Shown: positions 34,038 to 42,710, counted from the stretch's first letter. The stretch is 64,000 nucleotides of DNA from Arthrobacter sp. 18067 (GCF_902706295.1 NZ_CACSJJ010000004.1:124001-188000); one strand, 5' to 3'. Notes: generated by a model not told the origin, from the letters alone. Made by a program: numbers and translations.

Positions 34038-35309
34038 CTATGCTCCGACGCTTGAGTTTGAGTAACCTATTTGGATTTTCGATCCTGTCGGAAGAGTGCC
34101 AAGCGCTTGGCTAAGGACGATCTCGATCATTGTGACAATTATTGTGGTAGATGATTTGCTGACCTTATGCAAGGTGACTTGACCCAGTCCAGGGACCTGA
34201 ATGACTGTGTTCGGCGCAACCGATGCGTTGATCGCAGGCAATCCAGCAATCCTGAGATTCGTGAATGTGGACGTGTCCGTTAGCTTGACTGCGCCGCCAC
34301 TCGGTGGCCGGCTAGCGCTGGTTTCAGCCTTGATAGCGTCAACCTGTATGACGCCATTTAGCACATTGACTCCTCCTATGGTGTTGACCACGGAGCTCTT
34401 GGCTTCAGGCGTCAGGACGCCCGTAGCCGTAGTTACCGAAGCTCCAGCCAAGGCGACACCAGGGATGTTAACTGCAGCCACGTTAGCCGTCGACGTTCCT
34501 CCGCCGCATTTGACAGAGGCAACTGCAGTCGGGCCGGAACCGACAAGACCGGATGCCAGCGTAGCCCGTGTCCCGTAGCCTGTACCGGCAAGGTAACCAG
34601 TCTGCGGAGGCGTCAACTTGACGTTACTTACGCCGAGGCGGATGTCCGTACCAACTTTCAGACCAAGCAGCCCAGCTTTCAGGATCTCCACGCGCAGTGC
34701 TGTAGTGGAGACTGTGTACGTGGTGCCGCCGACCAGCCGCTTCTCTTGACCGTTAAGTGTGACTTTTCCTACCGATCCCAAAAGCGGCACTTTAAGATCA
34801 ATAACGGTGTTGGCCGCCGGGTTGGCGTTCACCGCAATCCCAAGGACTTTAAGGTCTGCGATGGTTGTTTGATTCGTCCCGGCAAATGCACCGGCGGTGT
34901 TCTTCTCCGCGGTGCTTTCGGACGTGATTGCGCCTGCAGTGATGAGGCCACCCAGCAGGTTCGCGCCGGCAACGGTTGACTTACCCTCAATCCGTTTACT
35001 TGTTGTGGTCAGCAATGTCTTGACAGTCGTGGTCGCGTTGCCGACGGTTCCAACAGCAGGGACATTAAGCCCGGTAACGTTGTTGGAAGCTGTCTTACCC
35101 GTAGCCCCAGTGCAAGCAACGCTCGCGCTTGCTGTCGGGCCGGACGTTAGCGTTTTGTCCGTGTTGAAAATATAGGACCCATAAGCCGAGCCAGAAAACC
35201 CTGTGGTGATTTGAGCCGGTGTAGAAGTTGTGGTTGCGAAGGCCGGAGAGGTAGCACCCGTAAGAGCAAGCGCTAGTGCGCCCGCTAAGGCGACCATAGA
35301 ACGTTTCAT
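34038..35309 (-). CDS. Secreted choice-of-anchor P-like protein with two repeated halves
   Basis: A 423-residue protein. The ATG at 35309, preceded by GGGGGC, is taken as the start; the open frame continues 82 codons upstream without a signal. Residues 1-29 are a signal peptide (MVALAGALALALTGATSPAFA). The mature part is low in charge, rich in Thr/Ala/Gly/Val, and made of two homologous halves: GFSGSAYGSYIFNTDKTLTS...VACTGATG...NVPAVGTVG and YLAGTGYGTRATLASGLVGS...VKCGGGTS...NIPGVALAG. This layout matches actinobacterial 'choice-of-anchor P' proteins. No sortase or membrane anchor is visible at the C-terminus. Probably a surface or matrix protein; function unknown. Confidence 0.75.
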   Translation of the reverse strand: MKRSMVALAGALALALTGATSPAFATTTSTPAQITTGFSGSAYGSYIFNTDKTLTSGPTASASVACTGATGKTASNNVTGLNVPAVGTVGNATTTVKTLLTTTSKRIEGKSTVAGANLLGGLITAGAITSESTAEKNTAGAFAGTNQTTIADLKVLGIAVNANPAANTVIDLKVPLLGSVGKVTLNGQEKRLVGGTTYTVSTTALRVEILKAGLLGLKVGTDIRLGVSNVKLTPPQTGYLAGTGYGTRATLASGLVGSGPTAVASVKCGGGTSTANVAAVNIPGVALAGASVTTATGVLTPEAKSSVVNTIGGVNVLNGVIQVDAIKAETSASRPPSGGAVKLTDTSTFTNLRIAGLPAINASVAPNTVIQVPGLGQVTLHKVSKSSTTIIVTMIEIVLSQALGTLPTGSKIQIGYSNSSVGA

Positions 35310-35577
35310 GTAATGCCCCCAGTAGTAGTACACGATTTTCGAGATGATGATCACACGGTAACGCCCAAAATCTCCACTGGCAATAGAGCGAAAAGGCTCA
35401 GGCTTTCCCGCAATAAGCTTGCTGATTCCCGCATGTCTTTCGCGATATTTCTCTAAATCTCCACTGGTCACAGCCTTGCATTTTGGTCGCTCAAACCTTT
35501 GAGTACCGAAGGCTTCACGCCGCCCCCTGAACCACTCCACCGTCATCAGTAGCATTCATCCGCAGTGGCAGACAGAC
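35310..35577. other. Divergent intergenic region
   Basis: The region between the choice-of-anchor P-like gene (minus) and the first beta-propeller gene (plus). It holds the 13-base direct repeat listed separately and presumably the promoters of both genes. No small gene is supported; the minus-strand frame here only extends the downstream gene's frame upstream. Confidence 0.5.
35368..35467. repeat. 13-base direct repeat upstream of two secreted-protein genes
   Basis: AAATCTCCACTGG occurs at 35368-35380 and again at 35455-35467, in the same orientation and 87 bases apart. It may be a paired regulator-binding site for the minus-strand gene that starts at 35309. Confidence 0.4.
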
Positions 35578-35629
35578 TATAGAATGCCCCTGAAGACGCG
35601 CTTCCGCGTCACGACTACTGGGGGATTCT
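35578..35629 (+). promoter_or_regulatory. Conserved promoter/leader A, copy 1
   Basis: TATAGAAT (-10 hexamer TAGAAT at 35580) is exactly 52 bases before the start codon, as in the paralogous gene at 37627. The leader contains a GACGCG/CGCGTC hairpin and then TGGGGGA four bases before ATG. No clear -35 was seen. Confidence 0.55.
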
Positions 35630-37501
35630 ATGAGTACTTATTTGGGTGGTTCGCGCGCCTTCGGGACGGTGAAGGTAAGCCGACGGCGCAGGGCAGAGGT
35701 AGGGGCCATTTCGGTCGGTCTGGGCTTGGCACTGTCATTGGGAACCTCTGCGTTGCCCGCAAACGCGGACGCGGTACAAGATGTTATCCCGGTCGGTGAC
35801 CGGCCTACGTCGATCGCTGTGAACACCGCAACCGATACAGCTTACGTGGCCACATGGGAGGGCATTTCCAGCATCGGCGGAAGCGGAACCGTTTACCAGC
35901 CAGCCGACTTGCCCGCGGATGTTGCCGTAAACTCCGCGACCAACAAGATCTACGTCAGCGAATCAAGCTCGGTCACGGTGATAGACGGAGTAACGCACGC
36001 CGCCACATCTGTCTCAGTTGGGGCTAGTGCAGGCATCATCGCGGTAAACGAGAACACCAACAAGATCTACGTCAGCACACCAGCTGGCATCAAGATTATT
36101 GATGGCGCTACAAACATAGCCACTCCGATCCCGAACTCCACCGGCGCAGTAGACATTGCAATCAACACGGCTAACAACAAGGTCTACGCCCTTTCAGGTG
36201 GAACTGTGAAAGTCATCGACGCCAGCGGCAAGATCTCATCAACAGTGTCTGTGGGTGCAGACGGTATCGGCGCGATCTCGGTCAATCCTTCAAAAAACAA
36301 GATCTATCTCACGACTACTCCGAAATACGGATCCAGCGTCAAGGTCATCGACGGTGCCACTGACACGATCACAAGATCTATGGCGTCCGAAGGCCCACTG
36401 GGAACTTTGGCTGTGAACCCCGCCACCGACAAAATCTATGTCGAGTCTGGTACTTGGAACAGCGACGGATCCATAAAGGTCATCGACGGCGCCACCCTGA
36501 CGGAGACCGCGCACATAGCCACGGCAACGCGGGTTCGGAGCATCGTGGTGAACCCGTCCAACAACAAGATCTACGCGACCATGACAGGTCGTGGAACCAC
36601 CATCATTGATGGCAGGAACGACACCAGCACAGCGGTTTACACGGGCCAGGAGCCCAACGCCGCCGTCGTTAACTCGTCCAACAACAAGGTTTACGTCGTC
36701 AACTCCGAGAGCGATTCGGTGGGTGTCATTGACGGGAACGCGGAACAACCCGTCAAGAACGATTTCAATGGGGACCGCAAGGCCGACGTCCTGGCCAGGG
36801 ACAACGCTGGTGTGCTGTGGCTCTATCCGGGCGACGGTACGGGCGGCTGGCTGCCTCGCGTACAGGTTGGCCAGGGCTGGAACGTGATGACAGCGCTAGT
36901 CGCTCCTGGTGACTTCAATGGTGACGGCAATGCCGATGTTCTCGCCCGGGATGGAGCTGGTGTCCTTTGGCTCTACCCAGGCAACGGCTCCGGCGGCTGG
37001 CTGACGCGTGTGCAGGTCGGCAGCGGCTGGGAAGGCATGAGCGCAATTGAGGCAATTGACTTCCACGGTGACGGATTCGCCGATGTCGTAGCTCGGGCCC
37101 GCGATGGTGCCCTTTGGGTATATCGCGGAGATGGCAAGGGCGGTTGGTTGTCCCGTATGTGGGCCGGTTCCGGCTGGACCGGAATGTCCGAGATTACGGG
37201 CGTAGGTGACTTCAACGGTGACGGTGTCTCTGATCTCGTAGCCCGAGACGGCGCTGGAACTCTGTTCCTCTACCCGCCCAACGGCTACGGCAGCTGGCTC
37301 TCAAAGCAGACCATCGGGCAAGGCTGGAACGTCATGAACTCCTTGGTTGGCCCCGGCGACTTCAACGGCGACGGTAAGGCCGACATCCTGGCGCGCAACG
37401 CAGCCGGTGAGCTGTGGCTATACGCAGGTACCGGCGGAGCATCCTGGCCTACCGCGAGCAAAGTCGGCTCAGGCTGGAACGGTATGACCGCGATCCTTTA
37501 G
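35630..37501 (+). CDS. Secreted beta-propeller / FG-GAP (VCBS) repeat protein
   Basis: A 623-residue protein. A twin-basic signal region (SRRRRAEVGAISVGLGLALS, cleaved near ANA-DA) is followed by about 320 residues of YVTN-type beta-propeller repeats, each with a core like AVNPATDKIYV or SIVVNPSNNKIYA plus IDGAT. Residues 375-623 carry five FG-GAP/VCBS repeats built around DFNGDGKADILARN and LWLYPGDGTGGW; these resemble calcium-binding loops of integrin-type propellers. There is no anchor motif. The protein at 37627 is a full-length paralogue. Likely an extracellular adhesin or carbohydrate-binding protein; ligand unknown. Confidence 0.82.
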   Translation: MSTYLGGSRAFGTVKVSRRRRAEVGAISVGLGLALSLGTSALPANADAVQDVIPVGDRPTSIAVNTATDTAYVATWEGISSIGGSGTVYQPADLPADVAVNSATNKIYVSESSSVTVIDGVTHAATSVSVGASAGIIAVNENTNKIYVSTPAGIKIIDGATNIATPIPNSTGAVDIAINTANNKVYALSGGTVKVIDASGKISSTVSVGADGIGAISVNPSKNKIYLTTTPKYGSSVKVIDGATDTITRSMASEGPLGTLAVNPATDKIYVESGTWNSDGSIKVIDGATLTETAHIATATRVRSIVVNPSNNKIYATMTGRGTTIIDGRNDTSTAVYTGQEPNAAVVNSSNNKVYVVNSESDSVGVIDGNAEQPVKNDFNGDRKADVLARDNAGVLWLYPGDGTGGWLPRVQVGQGWNVMTALVAPGDFNGDGNADVLARDGAGVLWLYPGNGSGGWLTRVQVGSGWEGMSAIEAIDFHGDGFADVVARARDGALWVYRGDGKGGWLSRMWAGSGWTGMSEITGVGDFNGDGVSDLVARDGAGTLFLYPPNGYGSWLSKQTIGQGWNVMNSLVGPGDFNGDGKADILARNAAGELWLYAGTGGASWPTASKVGSGWNGMTAIL

Positions 37502-37525
37502 CCCGTCCCCCCTCCAGAACGAAAA

Positions 37526-37564
37526 CAACGGCCAGCCCTGATGGAAGATCAGGGCTGGCCGTTG
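37526..37564 (+). terminator. Perfect 17-bp hairpin between the two beta-propeller genes
   Basis: Arms CAACGGCCAGCCCTGAT and ATCAGGGCTGGCCGTTG with loop GGAAG lie 24 bases after the first gene's stop. The paralogues are therefore separate transcription units. Confidence 0.85.
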
Positions 37565-37574
37565 GTCTGTCCCC

Positions 37575-37626
37575 TATAGAATCCGACTATCGACGCAGTC
37601 GAGCGTCACTACTTTTGGGGGACACT
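37575..37626 (+). promoter_or_regulatory. Conserved promoter/leader A, copy 2
   Basis: TATAGAAT is 52 bases before the start codon. The leader aligns without gaps to the one at 35578, with a GACGC/GCGTC stem whose loop differs in sequence, and TGGGGGA four bases before ATG. The stem is kept although the bases around it changed. Confidence 0.55.
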
Positions 37627-39534
37627 ATGTCTGATGCTTTGGATGGAGCGCGCGCGCTCGGGAAAGAGAACTCACGACGCCGGCGCCAGGCAGCGGGCGC
37701 GTCCGTCGCCGTGAGCTTGGCGCTGGCGTTGTCGCTAGGTAACACTGCTGCGCCAGCCAACGCCGACGCAATTACGGATCGCTACACCGTCGGACAGTGG
37801 CCCACGGCTATTGCCGTGAACACCGTGACAGACACAGCGTATGTGGCCTCATACGATGGTGTGCACAGCGTTGGGGCGGGCGGCGTGAAAGGCCTCAGCC
37901 GCTATGGGAGCCCCGCTGAACACGTTGCTGTTAACTCCGCAACGAACAAAATTTATGTCAGTATGTCGTCCGGTCACATCGCTGTGCTTGACGGGGCAAC
38001 GCTCGCGGCCACTGAGGTCCCGGTCGACTCGGCTCCCGGCGTTCTGGCCGTGAATGAGAAAACCAACCAAGTTTACGTAAGCACAGACAGCGGCCTAAAA
38101 ATCCTCGACGGTGCTACCAACGCTATAAAGCCAGTTCTTGATTCAGCCTCCGCCCAGGACATCGTCATTAATTCATCCACGAATAGGGCTTACGCGCTCT
38201 CCGGGGGAACCATCAAGGTCATTGATGCGGGTGGCAAGATCATTTCCACGGTATCCATTGGAGCCGACGGCTTTCTCGCCATAGCAGTGAATCCGACGAA
38301 GAACAAGATCTACGTCACCAGCGCGCCAAAATACGGATCCAGCGTAAAAGTAATCGATGGCGCAAGCAATGCGATCAAGGGTTCCATGGCGTCAAACGCT
38401 CCGCTCGGAGACCTTGCTGTGAATCCGGTTACCGACAAAATCTACGTGGGCTCGGGCACTACCGCAAATACCTCTGTGAAGGTGATGGATGGCGGCACCC
38501 TGACGGAGACTGCGACCATACCCACCGCAAGCCAGGTGCAAAGCATCGTAGTCAACCCTTCGAACAATAAGATCTACGCCACCATGCTCGTTCGGGGTGT
38601 CACCATCATTGAGGGAGCCAACAACCGCAGCAGTGTTGCATACACCGGGTGGGACCCTGGACAGGCGGCTGTGAACCCAAATAACAACAAGGTGTACGTC
38701 GTCAACACAGCCAGCTCTGGCAACCAATACAAACAGTACTCGGTGGCTGTCATTGATGGGGATGCGGCCAGATCCGTCAAGAACGACTTCAACGGAGACC
38801 GTAAGACCGACATCCTGGCCAGGGACACGGCGGGACTGCTCTGGCTTTACCCAGGCAACGGCTCAGGCGGATGGCTTTCGCGTGTCCAGGTTGGACAGGG
38901 CTGGAACGTCATGACAGCCCTCGTCGCCCCCGGCGATTTCGACGACGATGGCCATGCTGACGTATTGGCGCGTGACGCGGCAGGGCTCCTTTGGTTCTAC
39001 CCTGGCAACGGGGCTGGAGGTTGGAGGCAACGTGTACAGGTCGGCCACGGCTGGGAGGCTATGGCCGCTATAGAGGGCGTCGACTTCTACGGCGATGGCT
39101 TCATAGACCTTATTGCGAGCAACCGCGGTGGAAGTTTGTACCAGTACATTGCCGATGGGAAGGCCAGGTTCCTTCATCCCTCGTGGATCGGTGGCAACTT
39201 CACCAGTTCGGTGGGACTCTCGGAAATCACGGGGACAGACGACTTCAACTCTGACGGTCTCGGAGATCTGATTGCCCGCGACGGCGCCGGGGCACTTTGG
39301 TTGTATCCCGCTAGTGGGTACGGCAGCTGGCTCCCTAAGCAACAGATTGGCCAGGGATGGAACTCCATGAATTCCCTGGTTGGACCCGGCGATTTCAACG
39401 GCGACGGTAAGGCCGACATCCTGGCGCGCAACGCGGCCGGCGAGCTGTGGCTCTACGCTGGCAGCGGGGGTGCAGCTTGGCCTACGGCTACAAAAGTGGG
39501 CATCGGATGGAACGGCATGACGGCCATTCTCTGA
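37627..39534 (+). CDS. Secreted beta-propeller / FG-GAP (VCBS) repeat protein, paralogue of 35630
   Basis: A 635-residue protein; the ATG at 37627 is chosen because the frame upstream runs back into the previous gene, and the leader and TGGGGGA are placed as in the paralogue. The signal region is SRRRRQAAGASVAVSLALAL, with cleavage near ANA-DA. The same two-part architecture follows: YVTN-type repeats (VNPTKNKIYVTS, VNPVTDKIYVGS, VNPSNNKIYATM) and five FG-GAP repeats ending in the nearly identical DFNGDGKADILARNAAGELW. One FG-GAP repeat (residues 485-525) has diverged. Tandem duplication including the promoter is the simplest explanation. Confidence 0.82.
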   Translation: MSDALDGARALGKENSRRRRQAAGASVAVSLALALSLGNTAAPANADAITDRYTVGQWPTAIAVNTVTDTAYVASYDGVHSVGAGGVKGLSRYGSPAEHVAVNSATNKIYVSMSSGHIAVLDGATLAATEVPVDSAPGVLAVNEKTNQVYVSTDSGLKILDGATNAIKPVLDSASAQDIVINSSTNRAYALSGGTIKVIDAGGKIISTVSIGADGFLAIAVNPTKNKIYVTSAPKYGSSVKVIDGASNAIKGSMASNAPLGDLAVNPVTDKIYVGSGTTANTSVKVMDGGTLTETATIPTASQVQSIVVNPSNNKIYATMLVRGVTIIEGANNRSSVAYTGWDPGQAAVNPNNNKVYVVNTASSGNQYKQYSVAVIDGDAARSVKNDFNGDRKTDILARDTAGLLWLYPGNGSGGWLSRVQVGQGWNVMTALVAPGDFDDDGHADVLARDAAGLLWFYPGNGAGGWRQRVQVGHGWEAMAAIEGVDFYGDGFIDLIASNRGGSLYQYIADGKARFLHPSWIGGNFTSSVGLSEITGTDDFNSDGLGDLIARDGAGALWLYPASGYGSWLPKQQIGQGWNSMNSLVGPGDFNGDGKADILARNAAGELWLYAGSGGAAWPTATKVGIGWNGMTAIL

Positions 39535-39554
39535 TTGATTTGCTCCACGGAGGT

Positions 39555-39592
39555 GGGCGGCTAACTCGTGAACCATCAAGGGCTAGCCGCCC
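39555..39592. terminator. Hairpin between convergent genes
   Basis: GGGCGGCTA and TAGCCGCCC pair around a 20-base loop. The right arm includes the stop codon of the minus-strand alpha/beta hydrolase gene, so the site can serve both convergent genes. Confidence 0.55.
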
Positions 39593-40401
39593 AGCACCTC
39601 ACCCAAAAACCCCTCCACATCCCCCGCCACCCGCTCCGGGCATTCCCACAACACCAGGTGCCCGGTCTCCTCATAAACCTTGAGGCGGGATCCCGGTATG
39701 CGTCGCGCCAGCGTCTCTTCATGGTGCCGAGGCACCAGGTGGTCGTGGGCTCCCCAGAGAATCAGAGTGGGGGCTGAAATAGCGCCCAATTCCGTGGGTG
39801 GAACGGCTTCGTAATAGCCTCGCAGCGACGATTTCCAAACGGCAGCCGGCATGGCCATACCGTCCTGCACACGGTCCTCGATATAAGACGCGGGAACGGT
39901 GTGCAGCAGCCGGTACCAGGACAGTGAATCCCGCACCCAATCCTCTGAAATCGGATCAGCCAGGGAATCCATCTCACTCGCGAACGCCGGCTTCCCATGG
40001 AGGCTCAAAGGCGCACCCACCAGAATCAGAGATGCCACCAGATCGGGCCGCGTCACCGCCAGTTGCTGCGCCACATATCCACCGCTGGAAGAACCCAGCA
40101 CGTTGGCACGGACAAGACCCAGGGCAGCAAACAGGGCCACGACATCCTCGGCCACTTCCAGCAGCGAATACCCGCCGGAAGGCTTCTCGGCAAGACCGTG
40201 CCCACGCAGGTCCGGTGCCACAACAACCCAATCCGGAAGGGCGGCAATCAGCCGCTCAAAACTCCGCCAGGACTCACCCCAGGCGTGCAACAGGACCAAC
40301 GGTGTGCCGCCGTCGTCGACTGTTTGTTCAAGGTGACCTTGGACAAAGCAGGGAACGCTGATGCCGGTTCGCAGCGCGACAGTCCTGACCTCGGACTCCA
40401 T
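39583..40401 (-). CDS. Alpha/beta hydrolase
   Basis: A 272-residue soluble protein; the start is set at the ATG at 40401 (ESEVRTVALRTG), since the upstream extension has no family resemblance. Standard fold motifs are LVLLHAWGESWRSFERLIAA (oxyanion hole), the elbow VLGSSSGGYVAQQL (nucleophile Ser), TLILWGAHDHLVP (acid) and ETGHLVLWECPE (catalytic His). The substrate cannot be predicted. It faces the beta-propeller gene convergently and is divergent from the HNH-SLH gene. Confidence 0.85.
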   Translation of the reverse strand: MESEVRTVALRTGISVPCFVQGHLEQTVDDGGTPLVLLHAWGESWRSFERLIAALPDWVVVAPDLRGHGLAEKPSGGYSLLEVAEDVVALFAALGLVRANVLGSSSGGYVAQQLAVTRPDLVASLILVGAPLSLHGKPAFASEMDSLADPISEDWVRDSLSWYRLLHTVPASYIEDRVQDGMAMPAAVWKSSLRGYYEAVPPTELGAISAPTLILWGAHDHLVPRHHEETLARRIPGSRLKVYEETGHLVLWECPERVAGDVEGFLGEVLGG

Positions 40402-40520
40402 GGACCCAGAGTACGCCCGCCACGCCGGAGTCACGAGGCAACAAGGTTCCTGACGGAACCCGTAGCATCCCATGATGTATGCGCTGCTCAGAGCGCTCTA
40501 ATCGAATATGGGGAACCCAG

Positions 40521-42035
40521 ATGCCCAAGGCTCTTTCGTGGTTGGCGATACTATCGCTGGCCGCGTCGGCGGCTGTCTTTTTGCCGCAAACCGCGACCGC
40601 TTCGGACAAAGCAAGCGTCGCTGCTCTTCTCTCATCCTTGACCGTCGCCACTGAATCAAACACCGGCTACAACCGCGACCTGTTCCAGCATTGGGTGGAC
40701 GCCGACAACGACAACTGCGATACCCGGTCCGAGGTCCTTCAACAGGAATCGTTGACACCCGTGACGTTCAGCTCCGGCTGCACAGTGGCCACAGGTAAGT
40801 GGACCTCCTGGTACGACGGCGCAACGTGGACAAATGCGTCCGACGTCGACATCGACCACCTCGTCCCCCTCGCCGAAGCCTGGGGTTCCGGCGCAAGCGC
40901 CTGGACGGCCGAACAACGCCGCGACTACGCCAACGACCTCACCTTGGACGTGGCCCTCGAAGCTGTGACCGACAACGTGAACCAGTCCAAGAGCGACCGA
41001 GACCCGGCAGAGTGGATGCCGCCGCTGGCAGGAACAGCCTGCCGGTACGCAACAGACTGGGTACTGGTGAAATACCGGTGGCAACTGGCAATCGACCAGG
41101 CCGAGTCGGCGGCCATCTCATCGGCCATCCAAGGCTCCTGTGCAACCACGCAGGTCACCGTTCCAACGATCGCCGTGGACGCTCCGCCCACAGAACCCAT
41201 CACGTTCAGTGACGTCAACAGCTCCACCCAATTCAACGCAGAGATCTCCTGGCTCGCATCGCAAGGGATCTCAACAGGTTGGGTGGAAGCGAACGGGACG
41301 CGCACCTACCGCCCGCTCAGCCCCGTAAACCGTGACGCCATGGCAGCCTTCCTCTACCGTCTGGCCGGCAAACCTGCATTCACTCCCCCGGCGACGTCGC
41401 CGTTTACTGATGTGACGCCGTCGAGCCAGTTCTACAAGGAAATCACCTGGCTGGCCACGAGTGGCATCTCAACAGGTTGGACCGAAGCGAACGGTTCCAA
41501 GACCTTCCGTCCGCTCACACCCGTCAACCGTGACGCCATGGCAGCGTTCCTGTACCGCTTCGGCGGCAACCCGGACTTCTCCGAGCCGGGCACTTCCCCG
41601 TTCGAGGACGTCGCGGTGGGAACCCAGTTCTACAAGCAGATCACTTGGCTTGCAGCGCAGGGCATCTCCACCGGTTGGGACATCGGCTACGGCTGCCGCG
41701 CGTACAACCCGCTCCAGCCCGTGGCACGTGATGCCATGGCAGCGTTCATGTACAGGTTCGTCAACGGCGGCACCGGCGGCATCACTGGCAACACGTGCTC
41801 GCCTCCCCCGCCGCCCGTGACGCCCGAGCCGCCGACGCCGCAGCCACCGGTGACGCCGCCAGTTACGCCGCAGCCGCCGGCGAACCCGGGCAACAGCAAG
41901 AACTGCACGGACTTTGCTACGTGGCGCCAGGCACAGGACTGGTTCGACTACTACTTCCCGTGGTACGGCGATGTGGCCGGTCTTGACAGCGACGACGACC
42001 GCATCGCCTGCGAGACCCGCCCCGGTCACCCCTAG
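40521..42035 (+). CDS. Secreted HNH (DUF1524-like) nuclease with SLH-like repeats and excalibur domain
   Basis: A 504-residue protein; ATG at 40521 with TGGGGA upstream. A signal peptide (LSWLAILSLAASAAVFLP) is followed by an HNH domain of the DUF1524/GmrSD-C type: DIDHLVPLAEAW holds the catalytic His, and AVTDNVNQSKSDRDPAEWMP the metal-binding Asn region. Three SLH-like repeats (FSDVNSSTQFNAEISWLASQ, ISTGW, NRDAMAAFLYR) span residues 225-425. A Pro/Thr linker follows, then a C-terminal excalibur calcium-binding motif (LDSDDDRIACE). The SLH-like repeats probably hold the nuclease at the cell surface. A role in nutrient scavenging or degradation of foreign DNA is inference. Confidence 0.88.
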   Translation: MPKALSWLAILSLAASAAVFLPQTATASDKASVAALLSSLTVATESNTGYNRDLFQHWVDADNDNCDTRSEVLQQESLTPVTFSSGCTVATGKWTSWYDGATWTNASDVDIDHLVPLAEAWGSGASAWTAEQRRDYANDLTLDVALEAVTDNVNQSKSDRDPAEWMPPLAGTACRYATDWVLVKYRWQLAIDQAESAAISSAIQGSCATTQVTVPTIAVDAPPTEPITFSDVNSSTQFNAEISWLASQGISTGWVEANGTRTYRPLSPVNRDAMAAFLYRLAGKPAFTPPATSPFTDVTPSSQFYKEITWLATSGISTGWTEANGSKTFRPLTPVNRDAMAAFLYRFGGNPDFSEPGTSPFEDVAVGTQFYKQITWLAAQGISTGWDIGYGCRAYNPLQPVARDAMAAFMYRFVNGGTGGITGNTCSPPPPPVTPEPPTPQPPVTPPVTPQPPANPGNSKNCTDFATWRQAQDWFDYYFPWYGDVAGLDSDDDRIACETRPGHP

Positions 42036-42046
42036 CGGAAAGCACG

Positions 42047-42082
42047 ACGGCGGCCCCTGGCTTTGAGAGCAGGGTCCGCCGT
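42047..42082 (+). terminator. Terminator after the HNH-SLH gene
   Basis: ACGGCGGCCCCTG pairs with CAGGGTCCGCCGT with one mismatch around a 10-base loop, 12 bases past the stop codon. Confidence 0.65.
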
Positions 42083-42149
42083 TGCAGGGGCCCGACACGA
42101 GCAAAAGTATCGGCACCCGGTCAATTACCAGCTAGCACCATTAGAGTTG

Positions 42150-42186
42150 AAGTGTCCCGCCTGATCCCCCATCAGGCGGGACACTT
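42150..42186. terminator. Bidirectional terminator
   Basis: A 16-bp stem AAGTGTCCCGCCTGAT / ATCAGGCGGGACACTT with a five-C loop and flanking T/A bases lies between convergent genes. It ends the TM2 gene on the minus strand. Confidence 0.8.
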
Positions 42187-42212
42187 TCGTTTCCAGTCAA
42201 ATGGTCGGCACG

Positions 42213-42710
42213 TCAGTCGCGCAGGGGAACGCCCTGAGCATCCCTACGGAAGTACTCCGCTCCGGCGAGGATCATGATGCCCTCGATGAGGCCCCACAGT
42301 CCGATCAACCCGAACGTAAACACGCCCACCACGATGGTGAGGACCAACTGGACGACGCCGATGGTGGTGTAGCCCAGGTAGAAGCGATGGATTCCGAGGC
42401 CGCCAAGGAAAATGCCCAGCAGGCCAGCGGCGATTTTCGACTTTTGCTGCGGGTAGTAACCGTAGGGCACGTTGGGCTGCGGCTGCGCATAGTACTGGGG
42501 CTGCTGCGGCTGCGCATAGTACTGGGGCTGGCCATAGGGCGGTTGCTGCGGGGCCGGGGGCTGCGCAGGATACTGCGACTGGTATCCGTAGGGCTGCTGC
42601 GGCAGCGGCTGCTGGCCGTAGGGGGGCTGCTGGGCGTAAGGCGGCTGCTGCGCAAACGGCTCGCCGCCTTCCGGAATAGCCGGATTGTTGTCGGGCTGTT
42701 GCTGTGTCAC
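42213..42710 (-). CDS. TM2-domain membrane protein
   Basis: A 165-residue protein. The N-terminal 85 residues are Gln/Pro/Tyr-rich repeats (QQPPYGQ, PQYYAQPQ), a low-complexity cytoplasmic tail. Then comes a TM2 domain with two membrane helices: KIAAGLLGIFLGGLGIHRFY, LGYTTIGVVQLV, and GLIGLWGLIEGIMIL. The GxxGxHRFYLG and W..EG motifs are those of TM2 proteins. Function is unknown. It stands alone. Confidence 0.88.
   Translation of the reverse strand: MTQQQPDNNPAIPEGGEPFAQQPPYAQQPPYGQQPLPQQPYGYQSQYPAQPPAPQQPPYGQPQYYAQPQQPQYYAQPQPNVPYGYYPQQKSKIAAGLLGIFLGGLGIHRFYLGYTTIGVVQLVLTIVVGVFTFGLIGLWGLIEGIMILAGAEYFRRDAQGVPLRD

Noticed and set aside
35310..35555. Upstream extension of the choice-of-anchor P-like gene (82 codons)
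   Set aside because: The signal peptide and ribosome-binding site fix the start at 35309. The extension holds the 13-base repeats and reads as intergenic DNA.
36000..39500. Repeats that could be mistaken for a CRISPR array
   Set aside because: The recurring DNA is coding sequence for beta-propeller and FG-GAP repeats, with irregular spacing and in-frame variation.
42480..42690. Short-period repeats as a possible non-coding repeat array
   Set aside because: They encode the Gln/Pro/Tyr-rich tail of the TM2 protein and stay in frame.
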